Position numbers and translations under genes: made by a program. The notes under the pieces are model-generated. The model was not told the origin of the DNA and ran no database searches. It was given only the letters and a program-made list of their open reading frames with translations. A stretch of DNA of 64,000 bases from an uncultured Lachnospiraceae bacterium (GTDB lineage: Bacteria; Bacillota; Clostridia; Lachnospirales; Lachnospiraceae). The stretch spans positions 8,210 to 72,209 of the forward strand of contig CAJUMV010000019.1 of the NCBI GenBank assembly GCA_910587715.1, read 5' to 3'. Positions 26,478 through 33,240 of the stretch are shown piece by piece. Position 1 is the stretch's first letter; every line of letters starts with the position of its first letter.

Positions 26478-27028
26478 TGGTACGTGTGAGTGTAGGAATG
26501 GGCAGCTATCTTAAAATGCAGATAACGGACAAGGAAAATCTATGCCAAAATATTTATCGGGATGAGATTCTCAGAAGTGCGGATTATCTGATAGAATTTG
26601 AACAATACGCAAATGTAGGGAGACAGGAGTTAAATGTGGCCTGTTATACAAATTTTCGGGATGCATTGTTCCATTTTAGAAAAATGGTGCAATGTACTGA
26701 GGAGCATGAGATTATGCAACAGGCATTTGCGGTAAAGGAACATTTGCACAGAGCCAGGACAGATGCCAAAACAGATGTCCTGTTTTATTATGCAGGCGTT
26801 ACGGATCGTCTGATAAAGGACACGATGCTGGATAGAGATATAAAATCTCAGTTGAGACAGTTGTTTCATAAAATGAAAGATATTGTTATGATGAACCGAA
26901 TGAATGGTTTGTTGATGTCAGAAACTATTGTCAATGAATATCAGGACGAGAGTGTCAGTTTGATATTGAAAGAGTTTTTTGACTTGGTGAGGGATAAAAT
27001 ATTTTGTGAATTTTATGAAATGGTTTAG
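26477..27028 (+). CDS. Hypothetical helical protein, fourth gene of the operon
   Basis: A 183-residue protein starting at ATG 26,477, which shares its A with the stop of the preceding gene. A longer frame from 26,396 only overlaps that gene. The product is predicted to be almost wholly helical (for example NFRDALFHFRKMVQC and LRQLFHKMKDIVMM) with no membrane segment. No family is recognised. It closes the AT-rich operon, followed by the promoter of the Cys/His-rich protein. Confidence 0.6.
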   Translation: MVRVSVGMGSYLKMQITDKENLCQNIYRDEILRSADYLIEFEQYANVGRQELNVACYTNFRDALFHFRKMVQCTEEHEIMQQAFAVKEHLHRARTDAKTDVLFYYAGVTDRLIKDTMLDRDIKSQLRQLFHKMKDIVMMNRMNGLLMSETIVNEYQDESVSLILKEFFDLVRDKIFCEFYEMV

Positions 27029-27055
27029 TGGTGATAGGAAATGGTTTGTTATGTA

Positions 27056-27085
27056 TTGACAACCCCCATCCTTCTTTAATATGAT
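27056..27085 (+). promoter_or_regulatory. Predicted promoter of the Cys/His repeat protein
   Basis: TTGACA (27,056-27,061) and TATGAT (27,080-27,085) with an 18-base spacer, about 30 bases before the GTG start. It is a strong match to the sigma-A consensus. Confidence 0.65.
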
Positions 27086-27115
27086 GTAAGTAACAATCTA
27101 TGGAGGTGAGCATCT

Positions 27116-27775
27116 GTGCGGATGAAAAGATTATTTGCGTATGGGGCGGCAGGTTTACTGATGGCTGGAATGGTAGTCATGCCTGTGTCGGCTCATGGAC
27201 ATCATAGTCAGACAGGTGCCGCAAAGAAAGCGGTTTGTTCTGTGTGTACGGTGGAGGGGTGTACGAGAACCAGACTGCACACACATGACGGTACAACTTA
27301 TTGTGGATATGACCATGCGGGCGGGTATTGCGACGGTTCCTGCGGGGCTGTCAGCGTATGCGCGGTGGAGGGATGCACGGAGACGGGGTATCATCTTCAC
27401 GACAGCCGGACTTACTGCGCCTACGATCATGCATGCGGGTATTGTGACAGCTCCTGCGGTGTGGTGACGGTCTGTGCGGAGGCAGGATGTACCCAAACGG
27501 GTTATCACACGCACAACAGTCAGACTTATTGTGGTTATGAGCATGAGCATGGGTATTGCGACGGTTCTTGTGGCGTGGTTGGGGTATGTCATGTGGAAGG
27601 ATGCACGGCAACAGGGCAGCATAACCACGGAAGCCAGACGTATTGTGGGTATCAGCATGCGAACGGCTACTGCGATAATTCCTGTATGAATCATAACACA
27701 GGAAACGGTGGAAGCCAGACGGGGAATTATAATGGCGGTCATCATGGCGGTCACCATGGAAGGCACCACTCATAA
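27116..27775 (+). CDS. Secreted Cys/His-rich repeat protein, probable metal binder
   Basis: A 219-residue exported protein. The signal peptide (about 1-26) ends near MPVSAHG. Four tandem units of about 38-40 residues follow, each of the form VCxVEGCTxTGxHxH, then TYCGYxHxxGYCDxSCG. Each unit has five to six Cys and three His, enough to hold metal or form disulphides. The tail is Gly/His-rich (GGHHGGHHGRHHS), another metal-binding feature. GTG 27,116 is preferred over ATG 27,122 because GGAGGTGAG is five bases away. It has its own promoter and a strong terminator. No family is recognised. A role in extracellular zinc, copper or nickel handling is inferred from composition only. Confidence 0.75.
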   Translation: MRMKRLFAYGAAGLLMAGMVVMPVSAHGHHSQTGAAKKAVCSVCTVEGCTRTRLHTHDGTTYCGYDHAGGYCDGSCGAVSVCAVEGCTETGYHLHDSRTYCAYDHACGYCDSSCGVVTVCAEAGCTQTGYHTHNSQTYCGYEHEHGYCDGSCGVVGVCHVEGCTATGQHNHGSQTYCGYQHANGYCDNSCMNHNTGNGGSQTGNYNGGHHGGHHGRHHS

Positions 27776-27799
27776 GACAGTCAGGGTACGGTATCATTA

Positions 27800-27838
27800 A
27801 CGGGCAGCACTATGGTAACTCATAGGGCTGTCCGTTTT
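27800..27838 (+). terminator. Rho-independent terminator after the Cys/His protein
   Basis: ACGGGCAGC-A-CTATG pairs with CATAG-G-GCTGTCCGT around a six-base loop (one wobble pair and one mismatch) and is followed by TTTT. It lies 25 bases after the stop codon. Confidence 0.75.
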
Positions 27839-27906
27839 GCGCGATAAGCAGAGAAGGAAGACTTGCGAAGCAGGCATCATCTTTTTTAAATTTGGTAAAA
27901 TATGCA

Positions 27907-27935
27907 TTGACAAGTTCTGTGCAGTTTGTTATCAT
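27907..27935 (+). promoter_or_regulatory. Predicted promoter of the galactan operon
   Basis: TTGACA (27,907-27,912) and TATCAT (27,930-27,935) with a 17-base spacer, 121 bases before the first gene. A candidate LacI-family operator lies just downstream of the expected transcription start. Confidence 0.6.
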
Positions 27936-27949
27936 TTGTATATGAACAA

Positions 27950-27965
27950 CCGATTGCGCAAAGAC
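27950..27965. promoter_or_regulatory. Candidate LacI-family operator in galactan operon leader
   Basis: CCGATTGCGCAAAGAC contains CCGATTGCGCAA, the exact reverse complement of 12 bases of the candidate operator ahead of the LacI-family gene (7,737-7,748). It begins 14 bases after the -10 box, a position where bound repressor would block transcription. Confidence 0.45.
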
Positions 27966-28056
27966 AAAACTACCAAACGAACAGCGGGAAAAGAGCGCAA
28001 TGTGCGGGAAAATGGCAGCAAAATAGTGACATATTAAGAAACGGAGGGCAGGGCAC

Positions 28057-29895
28057 ATGGATAAGTTTATTGTAAACATCATCCATCGTCCGGAGATGGT
28101 ACCTGAGTATGCGGAGAAGGTGACCGGACACGGCAAAGAGGAGGATATCGGACGGAAGGAGCTTCTGACGGAGTCCCTCGATATCTTTAAGACGCAGCAG
28201 GCGATTGCGCATAAGAACGGATTGAAGACAACGATTCAGATGACTTACGCTTCTTTATTTAACGATGAGGCGGTGGCGCTGGCGAAGGCGGATCACGAGC
28301 AGTACGGCGACGAGATTGCGCTGTCCCTGCTTGGGCTTCCCTGCGAGGAGTTCCGCGAGAAATACAAGACGAAGGACTTCTGTATCTGGATGTTCTCCAT
28401 GGAGGACAAGAAGTCGATTGTGGACGATGTGTTTGGCAAATTTAAGGACAGGTTCGGCTTTTATCCGGAGTCTACGGGTTCCTACTATATGGATGCGGAT
28501 TTGACCAATTATATCAAAGAGAAATATCCCATGGTGAAATGCGCCGTGGCAACCTGCTGGGAGGAAGGTCCGAAGGCATACCACACCTGCAACAATTCCT
28601 GGTATACGTTTATGGACGGCGGTCCGTGGGCGCCGTGGATTCCGAGTAAGCAGAATACCCACGCGCCGGCGGCAAACGAGGAGGAGGATTCCGGCATTGT
28701 GGCGATTCCTCATCTGTCCCGTGACCTGATCGCGTGCTACGACGGTAACGGCTCCAATTTCGGGACGCATCCGCAGAATGTATTGCGCAGCATGTGCTAT
28801 GATTCCAAGACGTGGGAGTATCCTTACCTGTACAATCTGATCGACCAGTTCCGGTCGCTTGCGAAATACAACAACGGCTACGCCTACAACATGATGTTTG
28901 TGGGCCCCGGCTGGATGAACAAGATGGGCCGCTGGGAAGCGCCTTATGAGCTTTTGCTGAAATCTTATGAGGACGGCATGGCATATTACGGGAAGCTGAA
29001 AAAAGAGGGCAAGTTAGAGGATATGACCATGGCGGAGTTCGCGGACTTTTACCGTGCGAACAGAAGGCTGACGGAGCCGGAGTGCGCGCTGTGGCGTGAT
29101 ATTTTATACGGATCGGACAAACAGCTTTTCTGGTACTGCGACCCTTACATGAGAGTGTGCGCGAACATGGACCAGGGCGGCGCAATCGTGGATTTACGTC
29201 CTTATGCGGCGAAGCTGGAGTGGCCGGTCGGTATCGGCACGAAGCATGTGACGGACGCGTCCTATCCTTTCTTAATACAGGAGAAGTACCGGGCGGGCTA
29301 CTTTACCCACTATGCGGGTGAGGGCACGGTGAGAAGCGCGAAACTGACCCACAACGGCGAGGAGGTTGACCTGTGTCTGTGCCGGACGAAGGCGCATTTC
29401 TCGCAGGAGGGCAATACGAGAATCCTGACCCTTGACCCGGTGGATATCGAGTTTTACGACCTGACGGTGAAACTGCAGACGAAGATGTATTTCGAGGAGG
29501 GCAGCTCCAACATCAAGATCGAGAGGACGATTCTTGAAATGAGCGATCCGAACGCCGAGGTGGAGATCAACGAGTATATGGTGGCATGTTACGGCACCAC
29601 GGAGTATTCCGAGGATATGAGCAACGTGAAGCTGTCTGTGACAGACGGTTCCCGAACGGAGAGCATTGACTACGCTTACAAGTGCCGCGAGGCGCAGATG
29701 CAGGGTGCGAAAGAGGCGGTGGCGGTGGTGCCCGAGATCGGGACGAGAGTGTCCATCAGTTGTGAGAAGAAAGAGGCGGTCGGCTATATCAAGGAAGGGT
29801 ACGCGTTCTCCCCGATGTTCACGTTAGGCTACACCACCCAGTTAAAAGATAAGGAGGTATTTGCGACATGGCTCAATCTGGCAAAGGCAAATTAA
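28057..29895 (+). CDS. Unidentified 612-residue protein, probable carbohydrate-active enzyme
   Basis: A large cytoplasmic protein without signal peptide. I do not recognise a named family. The N-terminal half reads like a (beta/alpha)-barrel of the polysaccharide-deacetylase or glycosidase kind (VNIIHRPEMVPEY, GLKTTIQMTYASLF, GFYPESTGSYYMDADLTNYI). Many conserved-looking aromatic and acidic positions follow (WYTFMDGGPWAPWIP, FVGPGWMNKMG). The C-terminal third is beta-rich (VDIEFYDLTVKLQTKMYFEE), as in domains that pack on catalytic barrels. It precedes a zinc-ribbon gene overlapping it by 28 bases and the GH53 galactanase, so a role in intracellular breakdown of galactose-containing glycans is inferred. 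Its operon has its own promoter and operator candidate. AAACGGAGGGCAGG gives a good ribosome site. Confidence 0.6.
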   Translation: MDKFIVNIIHRPEMVPEYAEKVTGHGKEEDIGRKELLTESLDIFKTQQAIAHKNGLKTTIQMTYASLFNDEAVALAKADHEQYGDEIALSLLGLPCEEFREKYKTKDFCIWMFSMEDKKSIVDDVFGKFKDRFGFYPESTGSYYMDADLTNYIKEKYPMVKCAVATCWEEGPKAYHTCNNSWYTFMDGGPWAPWIPSKQNTHAPAANEEEDSGIVAIPHLSRDLIACYDGNGSNFGTHPQNVLRSMCYDSKTWEYPYLYNLIDQFRSLAKYNNGYAYNMMFVGPGWMNKMGRWEAPYELLLKSYEDGMAYYGKLKKEGKLEDMTMAEFADFYRANRRLTEPECALWRDILYGSDKQLFWYCDPYMRVCANMDQGGAIVDLRPYAAKLEWPVGIGTKHVTDASYPFLIQEKYRAGYFTHYAGEGTVRSAKLTHNGEEVDLCLCRTKAHFSQEGNTRILTLDPVDIEFYDLTVKLQTKMYFEEGSSNIKIERTILEMSDPNAEVEINEYMVACYGTTEYSEDMSNVKLSVTDGSRTESIDYAYKCREAQMQGAKEAVAVVPEIGTRVSISCEKKEAVGYIKEGYAFSPMFTLGYTTQLKDKEVFATWLNLAKAN

Positions 29896-30086
29896 ACTAC
29901 AGGTGTCCCTCCTGCTTTATGAGAGATTTGGACATTGATATGTTTTACGATAAGGATAAGAAAGAGTATCACTGCATCCGCTGTCAGTATGTGGGGACGG
30001 AGGAGGATGTGCTCGAAAAGAACGAGCTGGTGCGGTTCCGGTATAAGGATGCGATGAAGCGGTTTACGAAATTTGATTTCGACTGA
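29868..30086 (+). CDS. Small zinc-ribbon protein
   Basis: A 72-residue protein with CPSC near residue 13 and CIRC near residue 36, a classic zinc ribbon, followed by a charged helical tail. It overlaps the end of the 612-residue protein by 28 bases in another frame, with AAGGAGG well placed inside that gene, so the two are translationally coupled and may act together. The function is unknown; a regulatory or structural partner is possible. Confidence 0.7.
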   Translation: MAQSGKGKLNYRCPSCFMRDLDIDMFYDKDKKEYHCIRCQYVGTEEDVLEKNELVRFRYKDAMKRFTKFDFD

Positions 30087-30095
30087 TGGCGGAGG

Positions 30096-30228
30096 GACGG
30101 ACGAAAGATGGAATTCTGCGTCGCCGCGCTTCCGCTCCGTGAAAAGCGTAGCAGGCACTAAGCTCGAAAAGACCTTGCTAAGTGCTGACGCATTTCAAGG
30201 GGCTCCTTAAGAATTCCATCTTCCGTCC
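30096..30228. repeat. 133-base imperfect palindromic element
   Basis: The ends are inverted repeats: AAGATGGAATTCT (30,105-30,117) pairs with AGAATTCCATCTT (30,210-30,222), flanked by GGACGG and CCGTCC. Inside, GCACTAAGC and GCTAAGTGC form a second hairpin and GCGTC/GACGC a further pair. The whole unit could fold into one long branched stem. It separates the zinc-ribbon gene from the galactanase gene. It may be a miniature mobile element or an intergenic repeat; no second copy was noticed in this window. Confidence 0.6.
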
Positions 30229-30263
30229 TGTTATTCGGTAAGCAGGGAAAAGGAAGACAAAAT

Positions 30264-31379
30264 ATGAAGTTTTATAAAGGTATGGATATATCCACCATCA
30301 AAGAAGTGGAAAGTCTCGGCGGGAAGTTTTATGACCATGGCGTGGAGAAGGATGTCTTTGAGATCCTGAAAAGTTATGGGACGAATGCGGTCAGGCTGCG
30401 GCTGTGGAACGACCCTTATGCGGAGGACGGCACGGCTTACGGAGCGGGTACGAATGACCTGCCGACGACGATAGAGCTGGCGAAGCGGGCGAAGGCGCAC
30501 GGGTTGGAGGTGCTGCTCTGTATGCATTACAGCGATTTCTGGGCGGATCCGGGGAAGCAGCGGGTGCCGAAAGCGTGGCGCGGGATGGATGTGGAGCGGT
30601 TGACCGAGACAGTCTATACTTTTACGCGGAATACGCTGTTGACTTTGCGGGATGAGGGCGCTTATCCGAACCTGATTCAGATCGGCAACGAGCTGACCAA
30701 CGGTATGCTCTGGCCGCATGGGAAGCTGCTGGAATGCGGTAATTACGACAATCTGGCGAAGTTTGTCAGCGCGGGCATCCGGGCGGTGCGCTCTCTGGAC
30801 GGCGACATGCCGGTAATGATTCATCTGGACAACGGCGGCAATGCGCCGATGTACGTTGACTGGTTTGACCATTATATCGAGCGGGGCGAGGATTTCCAGA
30901 TCATTGGGCTTTCCTACTATCCGTTCTGGCACGGGAGTCTTTCGGATTTACAGAAGAATATGAACGATCTGGCGGTGCGCTACGGCAAGGAGCTGGTGAT
31001 CGCGGAGGTTTCCATGGGCTATACGATGGAGGACTACGGTGCGTACGAGAAGCTTGCGGCGGATGAGCGCAAGGGCTATGCCACGAAACCCGCGCTGGTG
31101 GAAAATCTGCCTTTTCCGATGACGAAGGAGGGGCAGGCGGATTTCATGCGGGCACTGTTTTCCGTGATTGATCAGGTGCCGGAGAAGAAATGCAGGGGAT
31201 TTTTCTATTGGGAACCGGCGTGGATTCCGGTGCCGGGCTCAGGCTGGGCGAATGAAGAAGCACTGAAATATATCGAAGAAAAAGGTCCCGGCGGTAATGA
31301 ATGGGCAAATCAGGCGCTATTTGACTATAACGGTCATTCTTTGCCGGCTTTGGAGGTAATCCGCGATTACCGACCATAA
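30264..31379 (+). CDS. Endo-beta-1,4-galactanase (GH53), intracellular
   Basis: A 371-residue glycoside hydrolase family 53 enzyme that cuts beta-1,4-galactan chains of pectin. Family features include MKFYKGMDISTIKEVE at the N-terminus, NAVRLRLWNDPY, CMHYSDFWADPGKQ, acid/base Glu143 in IQIGNELTNGMLWP and nucleophile Glu248 in VIAEVSMGY. FFYWEPAWIP and the GWAN/SLPAL ends are also typical. There is no signal peptide, which suggests that it acts on imported oligosaccharides. It lies downstream of the 612-residue protein and the zinc-ribbon gene, across the 133-base palindromic element, and probably belongs to the same LacI-controlled unit. The sugar importer downstream has its own promoter. Confidence 0.95.
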   Translation: MKFYKGMDISTIKEVESLGGKFYDHGVEKDVFEILKSYGTNAVRLRLWNDPYAEDGTAYGAGTNDLPTTIELAKRAKAHGLEVLLCMHYSDFWADPGKQRVPKAWRGMDVERLTETVYTFTRNTLLTLRDEGAYPNLIQIGNELTNGMLWPHGKLLECGNYDNLAKFVSAGIRAVRSLDGDMPVMIHLDNGGNAPMYVDWFDHYIERGEDFQIIGLSYYPFWHGSLSDLQKNMNDLAVRYGKELVIAEVSMGYTMEDYGAYEKLAADERKGYATKPALVENLPFPMTKEGQADFMRALFSVIDQVPEKKCRGFFYWEPAWIPVPGSGWANEEALKYIEEKGPGGNEWANQALFDYNGHSLPALEVIRDYRP

Positions 31380-31490
31380 CGAGTGCGGGTAATTCTGTCC
31401 GCAAATACGGAGTTTTAGATGGCTAAGGGGATTTATTAATGCTTTAAAGAGCGTAATTGCGCTATTTTTGCAAGAAAAACGTTTTCCGTA

Positions 31491-31520
31491 TTGACAACAA
31501 CTATATAAAGGTGGTAAATT
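31491..31520 (+). promoter_or_regulatory. Predicted promoter of the sugar ABC importer
   Basis: TTGACA (31,491-31,496) and TAAATT (31,515-31,520) with an 18-base spacer. It is followed immediately by a candidate LacI-type operator. Confidence 0.55.
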
Positions 31521-31525
31521 TTACT

Positions 31526-31537
31526 TAAACGCGTTAC
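31526..31537. promoter_or_regulatory. Candidate LacI-type operator at importer promoter
   Basis: TTAAACGCGTTACTTAA holds the perfect 8-base palindrome AACGCGTT (31,528-31,535) around a central CG step, as in operators of MalR/CcpA-like LacI-family proteins. It sits over the predicted transcription start. Confidence 0.4.
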
Positions 31538-31539
31538 TT

Positions 31540-31740
31540 AATTTTCGCGGAAAGGGCTAGCCCTTTCTCTATATCCTAATGTATTAGGATCTAAAAACCC
31601 TGACCGAGCAAAAAAACAGGGCGGCGGGAATGGCGCGGCGGATAATGGTATAAAATACGGAATTGCGGCAAACACGAGTCGCGATGACGTGTTTTATATA
31701 GAAACCAAAAATTGACTTTATATTTAGAAAGTCGAAAGGA
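31540..31740 (+). promoter_or_regulatory. Structured leader of the importer operon with several hairpins
   Basis: The leader of about 220 bases contains consecutive inverted repeats: the perfect 18-base palindrome GAAAGGGCTAGCCCTTTC (31,550-31,567), ATCCTAAT-GT-ATTAGGAT (31,573-31,590), CCCTG/CAGGG (31,598-31,621), AAACACG/CGTGTTT (31,670-31,694) and GACTTT/AAAGTC (31,714-31,733) right before the ribosome site. No known riboswitch consensus was recognised. The structures may stabilise the highly expressed binding-protein transcript or regulate it. Confidence 0.5.
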
Positions 31741-31752
31741 GAGAGTAAAATT

Positions 31753-33117
31753 ATGAAAAAGAAAGTATTGGCAACATTACTGGCAACAGCGATGACTGTC
31801 GGCTGTCTGACAGGCTGTGGCGACGGTGCGGCAGAGGAGCCTGCAGCGGAAGCTCCGGCAGCGGAAGCGCCTGCGGCAGAGGAGCCTGCGGCGGACGATG
31901 CGGCAGCGGAGGAGGCTCCTGCAGTAGAAGCTCCCGCGACTGCTGAGGAGGGCACAGACCCGGTTGCGAACCTGATTGCGGCAACCACAGGCACGGTAAC
32001 CCTCAAGGTATGGGCTTCTGAGGAGGATCAGGACCTCACGACCAAGCTGTTAGACGATTTCAAGGCAGCTTATCCGGATGTAACTTTTGACATTACCCTC
32101 GGTGCAGAGAGTGAGTCAACCGCAAAGGATACGGTTCTTACGGACGTAGAAGCGGCAGCTGACGTATACGCGTTTGCGGACGATCAGATCAATGATCTGG
32201 TAAATGCGGGTGCGCTGCAGGAGGTAGTGGCAAACTACACCTTCGATGTAGTAAATGAGAATGCAACGGGCGCTGTGGAGGCGGCTGCCGTAGACGGTAA
32301 GGTATACGCTTACCCGATGACGGCTGATAACGGTTACTTCATGTTCTATGATTCTTCCGTATTCTCTGAGAGCGATGTGCAGTCTCTGGAGAAGATGATT
32401 GAGGTGGCTGACGCGGCTGGCAAGAAGATTGCAATGGATATTTCCAACGGCTGGTACATTTACGCGTTCTTCCAGGGCGCAGGTCTTGAACTGACACTGA
32501 ATGACGACGGTCTTACCAATACCTGTACATGGAATGCTGCGGGCGGTACGGATGTAGCGCAGGCAATCCTTGATCTGACGGCTTCCAATGTGCTCGTGGA
32601 CATGAATGACGAGGATATGGCTACCCAGATCGCAGAGGGCAACGTGGCTGCATGTGTGAACGGTACATGGAGAGCTGAGACGGCAGCAGAAGCATGGGGC
32701 GACAACTATGCGGCAACAAAGCTTCCTACCTTCAAGGCAGGCGGCAAAGACTGCCAGATGTCTTCTTACTCCGGTTACAAGCTGGTGGGCGTAAATCCTC
32801 ACTCCGCTAACGTGGGCTGGGCAATGCTTCTGGCAGAGTTCCTGACCAATGAGTCCGCACAGACAGCTAGATTTGAAGCGAGAGACCTTGGTCCCTCTAA
32901 CCTGAACGCGGCAGGTTCTGATGCGGTACAGGCAAACCCGGCAATCGCGGCTCTGGCAGAGCAGGCAGCATATGCTACGCCTCAGCGTGTAGGCGGTAAC
33001 TTCTGGTCTCCTGCAGAGACTCTTGGACAGATTCTGGCATCCGGCAACCCTGACGGAACAGATTTACAGGAGCTTTTGGATACGACTGTAGAAGGTATCA
33101 CGGCACCTGTCGAATAA
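31753..33117 (+). CDS. Sugar ABC transporter substrate-binding lipoprotein (maltodextrin-type)
   Basis: A 454-residue MalE-like binding protein. A lipoprotein signal (MKKKVLATLLATAMTVGCLT) ends in lipobox LTGC with Cys22. A long Ala/Glu/Pro repeat linker (about 25-72) tethers the domain to the membrane. The binding fold starts with TVTLKVWASEEDQDL and continues with YPDVTFDITLG, GKVYAYPMTADNGYFMFY, ATQIAEGNVAACVNGTWRAE and WAMLLAEFLTNE, typical of cluster 1 sugar-binding proteins. RBS AAAGGAGAGAG precedes the ATG. It is followed by an intercistronic hairpin and two permease genes; no ATPase gene is nearby, so a shared MsmK-type ATPase is assumed. Maltodextrin is the likely cargo because of the amylase downstream, but galacto-oligosaccharides are possible. 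Confidence 0.92.
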   Translation: MKKKVLATLLATAMTVGCLTGCGDGAAEEPAAEAPAAEAPAAEEPAADDAAAEEAPAVEAPATAEEGTDPVANLIAATTGTVTLKVWASEEDQDLTTKLLDDFKAAYPDVTFDITLGAESESTAKDTVLTDVEAAADVYAFADDQINDLVNAGALQEVVANYTFDVVNENATGAVEAAAVDGKVYAYPMTADNGYFMFYDSSVFSESDVQSLEKMIEVADAAGKKIAMDISNGWYIYAFFQGAGLELTLNDDGLTNTCTWNAAGGTDVAQAILDLTASNVLVDMNDEDMATQIAEGNVAACVNGTWRAETAAEAWGDNYAATKLPTFKAGGKDCQMSSYSGYKLVGVNPHSANVGWAMLLAEFLTNESAQTARFEARDLGPSNLNAAGSDAVQANPAIAALAEQAAYATPQRVGGNFWSPAETLGQILASGNPDGTDLQELLDTTVEGITAPVE

Positions 33118-33135
33118 AACAAAGCGAGCAGTATG

Positions 33136-33167
33136 AAGAGGGTGAGTGGCATTCACTCGCCCTCTTT
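33136..33167 (+). terminator. Intercistronic hairpin / partial terminator
   Basis: AAGAGGGTGAGTG pairs with CACTCGCCCTCTT (13 base pairs, one wobble) around a GCATT loop, followed by only a short T-run. Placed between binding protein and permease genes, it probably lowers permease expression relative to the binding protein. Confidence 0.7.
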
Positions 33168-33240
33168 CTGAAAGAAGACGGTTGCTTTTCATTTCATAAG
33201 GGGTTTTATAGTAGAAAACGACTTTGGCATGGAGGTTCAA

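Noticed and set aside
27155..27769. Long minus-strand frame opposite the Cys/His repeat protein
   Set aside because: It mirrors the repeats on the plus strand, has no signal peptide or ribosome site, and the plus-strand gene has promoter, signal peptide and terminator.
27837..28037. Possible 66-codon plus-strand gene between the terminator and the 612-residue protein
   Set aside because: It begins at TTG inside the terminator T-run and runs through the promoter and operator of the next operon; no ribosome site.
31584..32006. Minus-strand frame of Ala/Ser/Gly repeats opposite the binding-protein linker
   Set aside because: It is the shadow of the Ala/Glu/Pro-rich linker of the lipoprotein; no ribosome site, and the plus-strand gene is certain.
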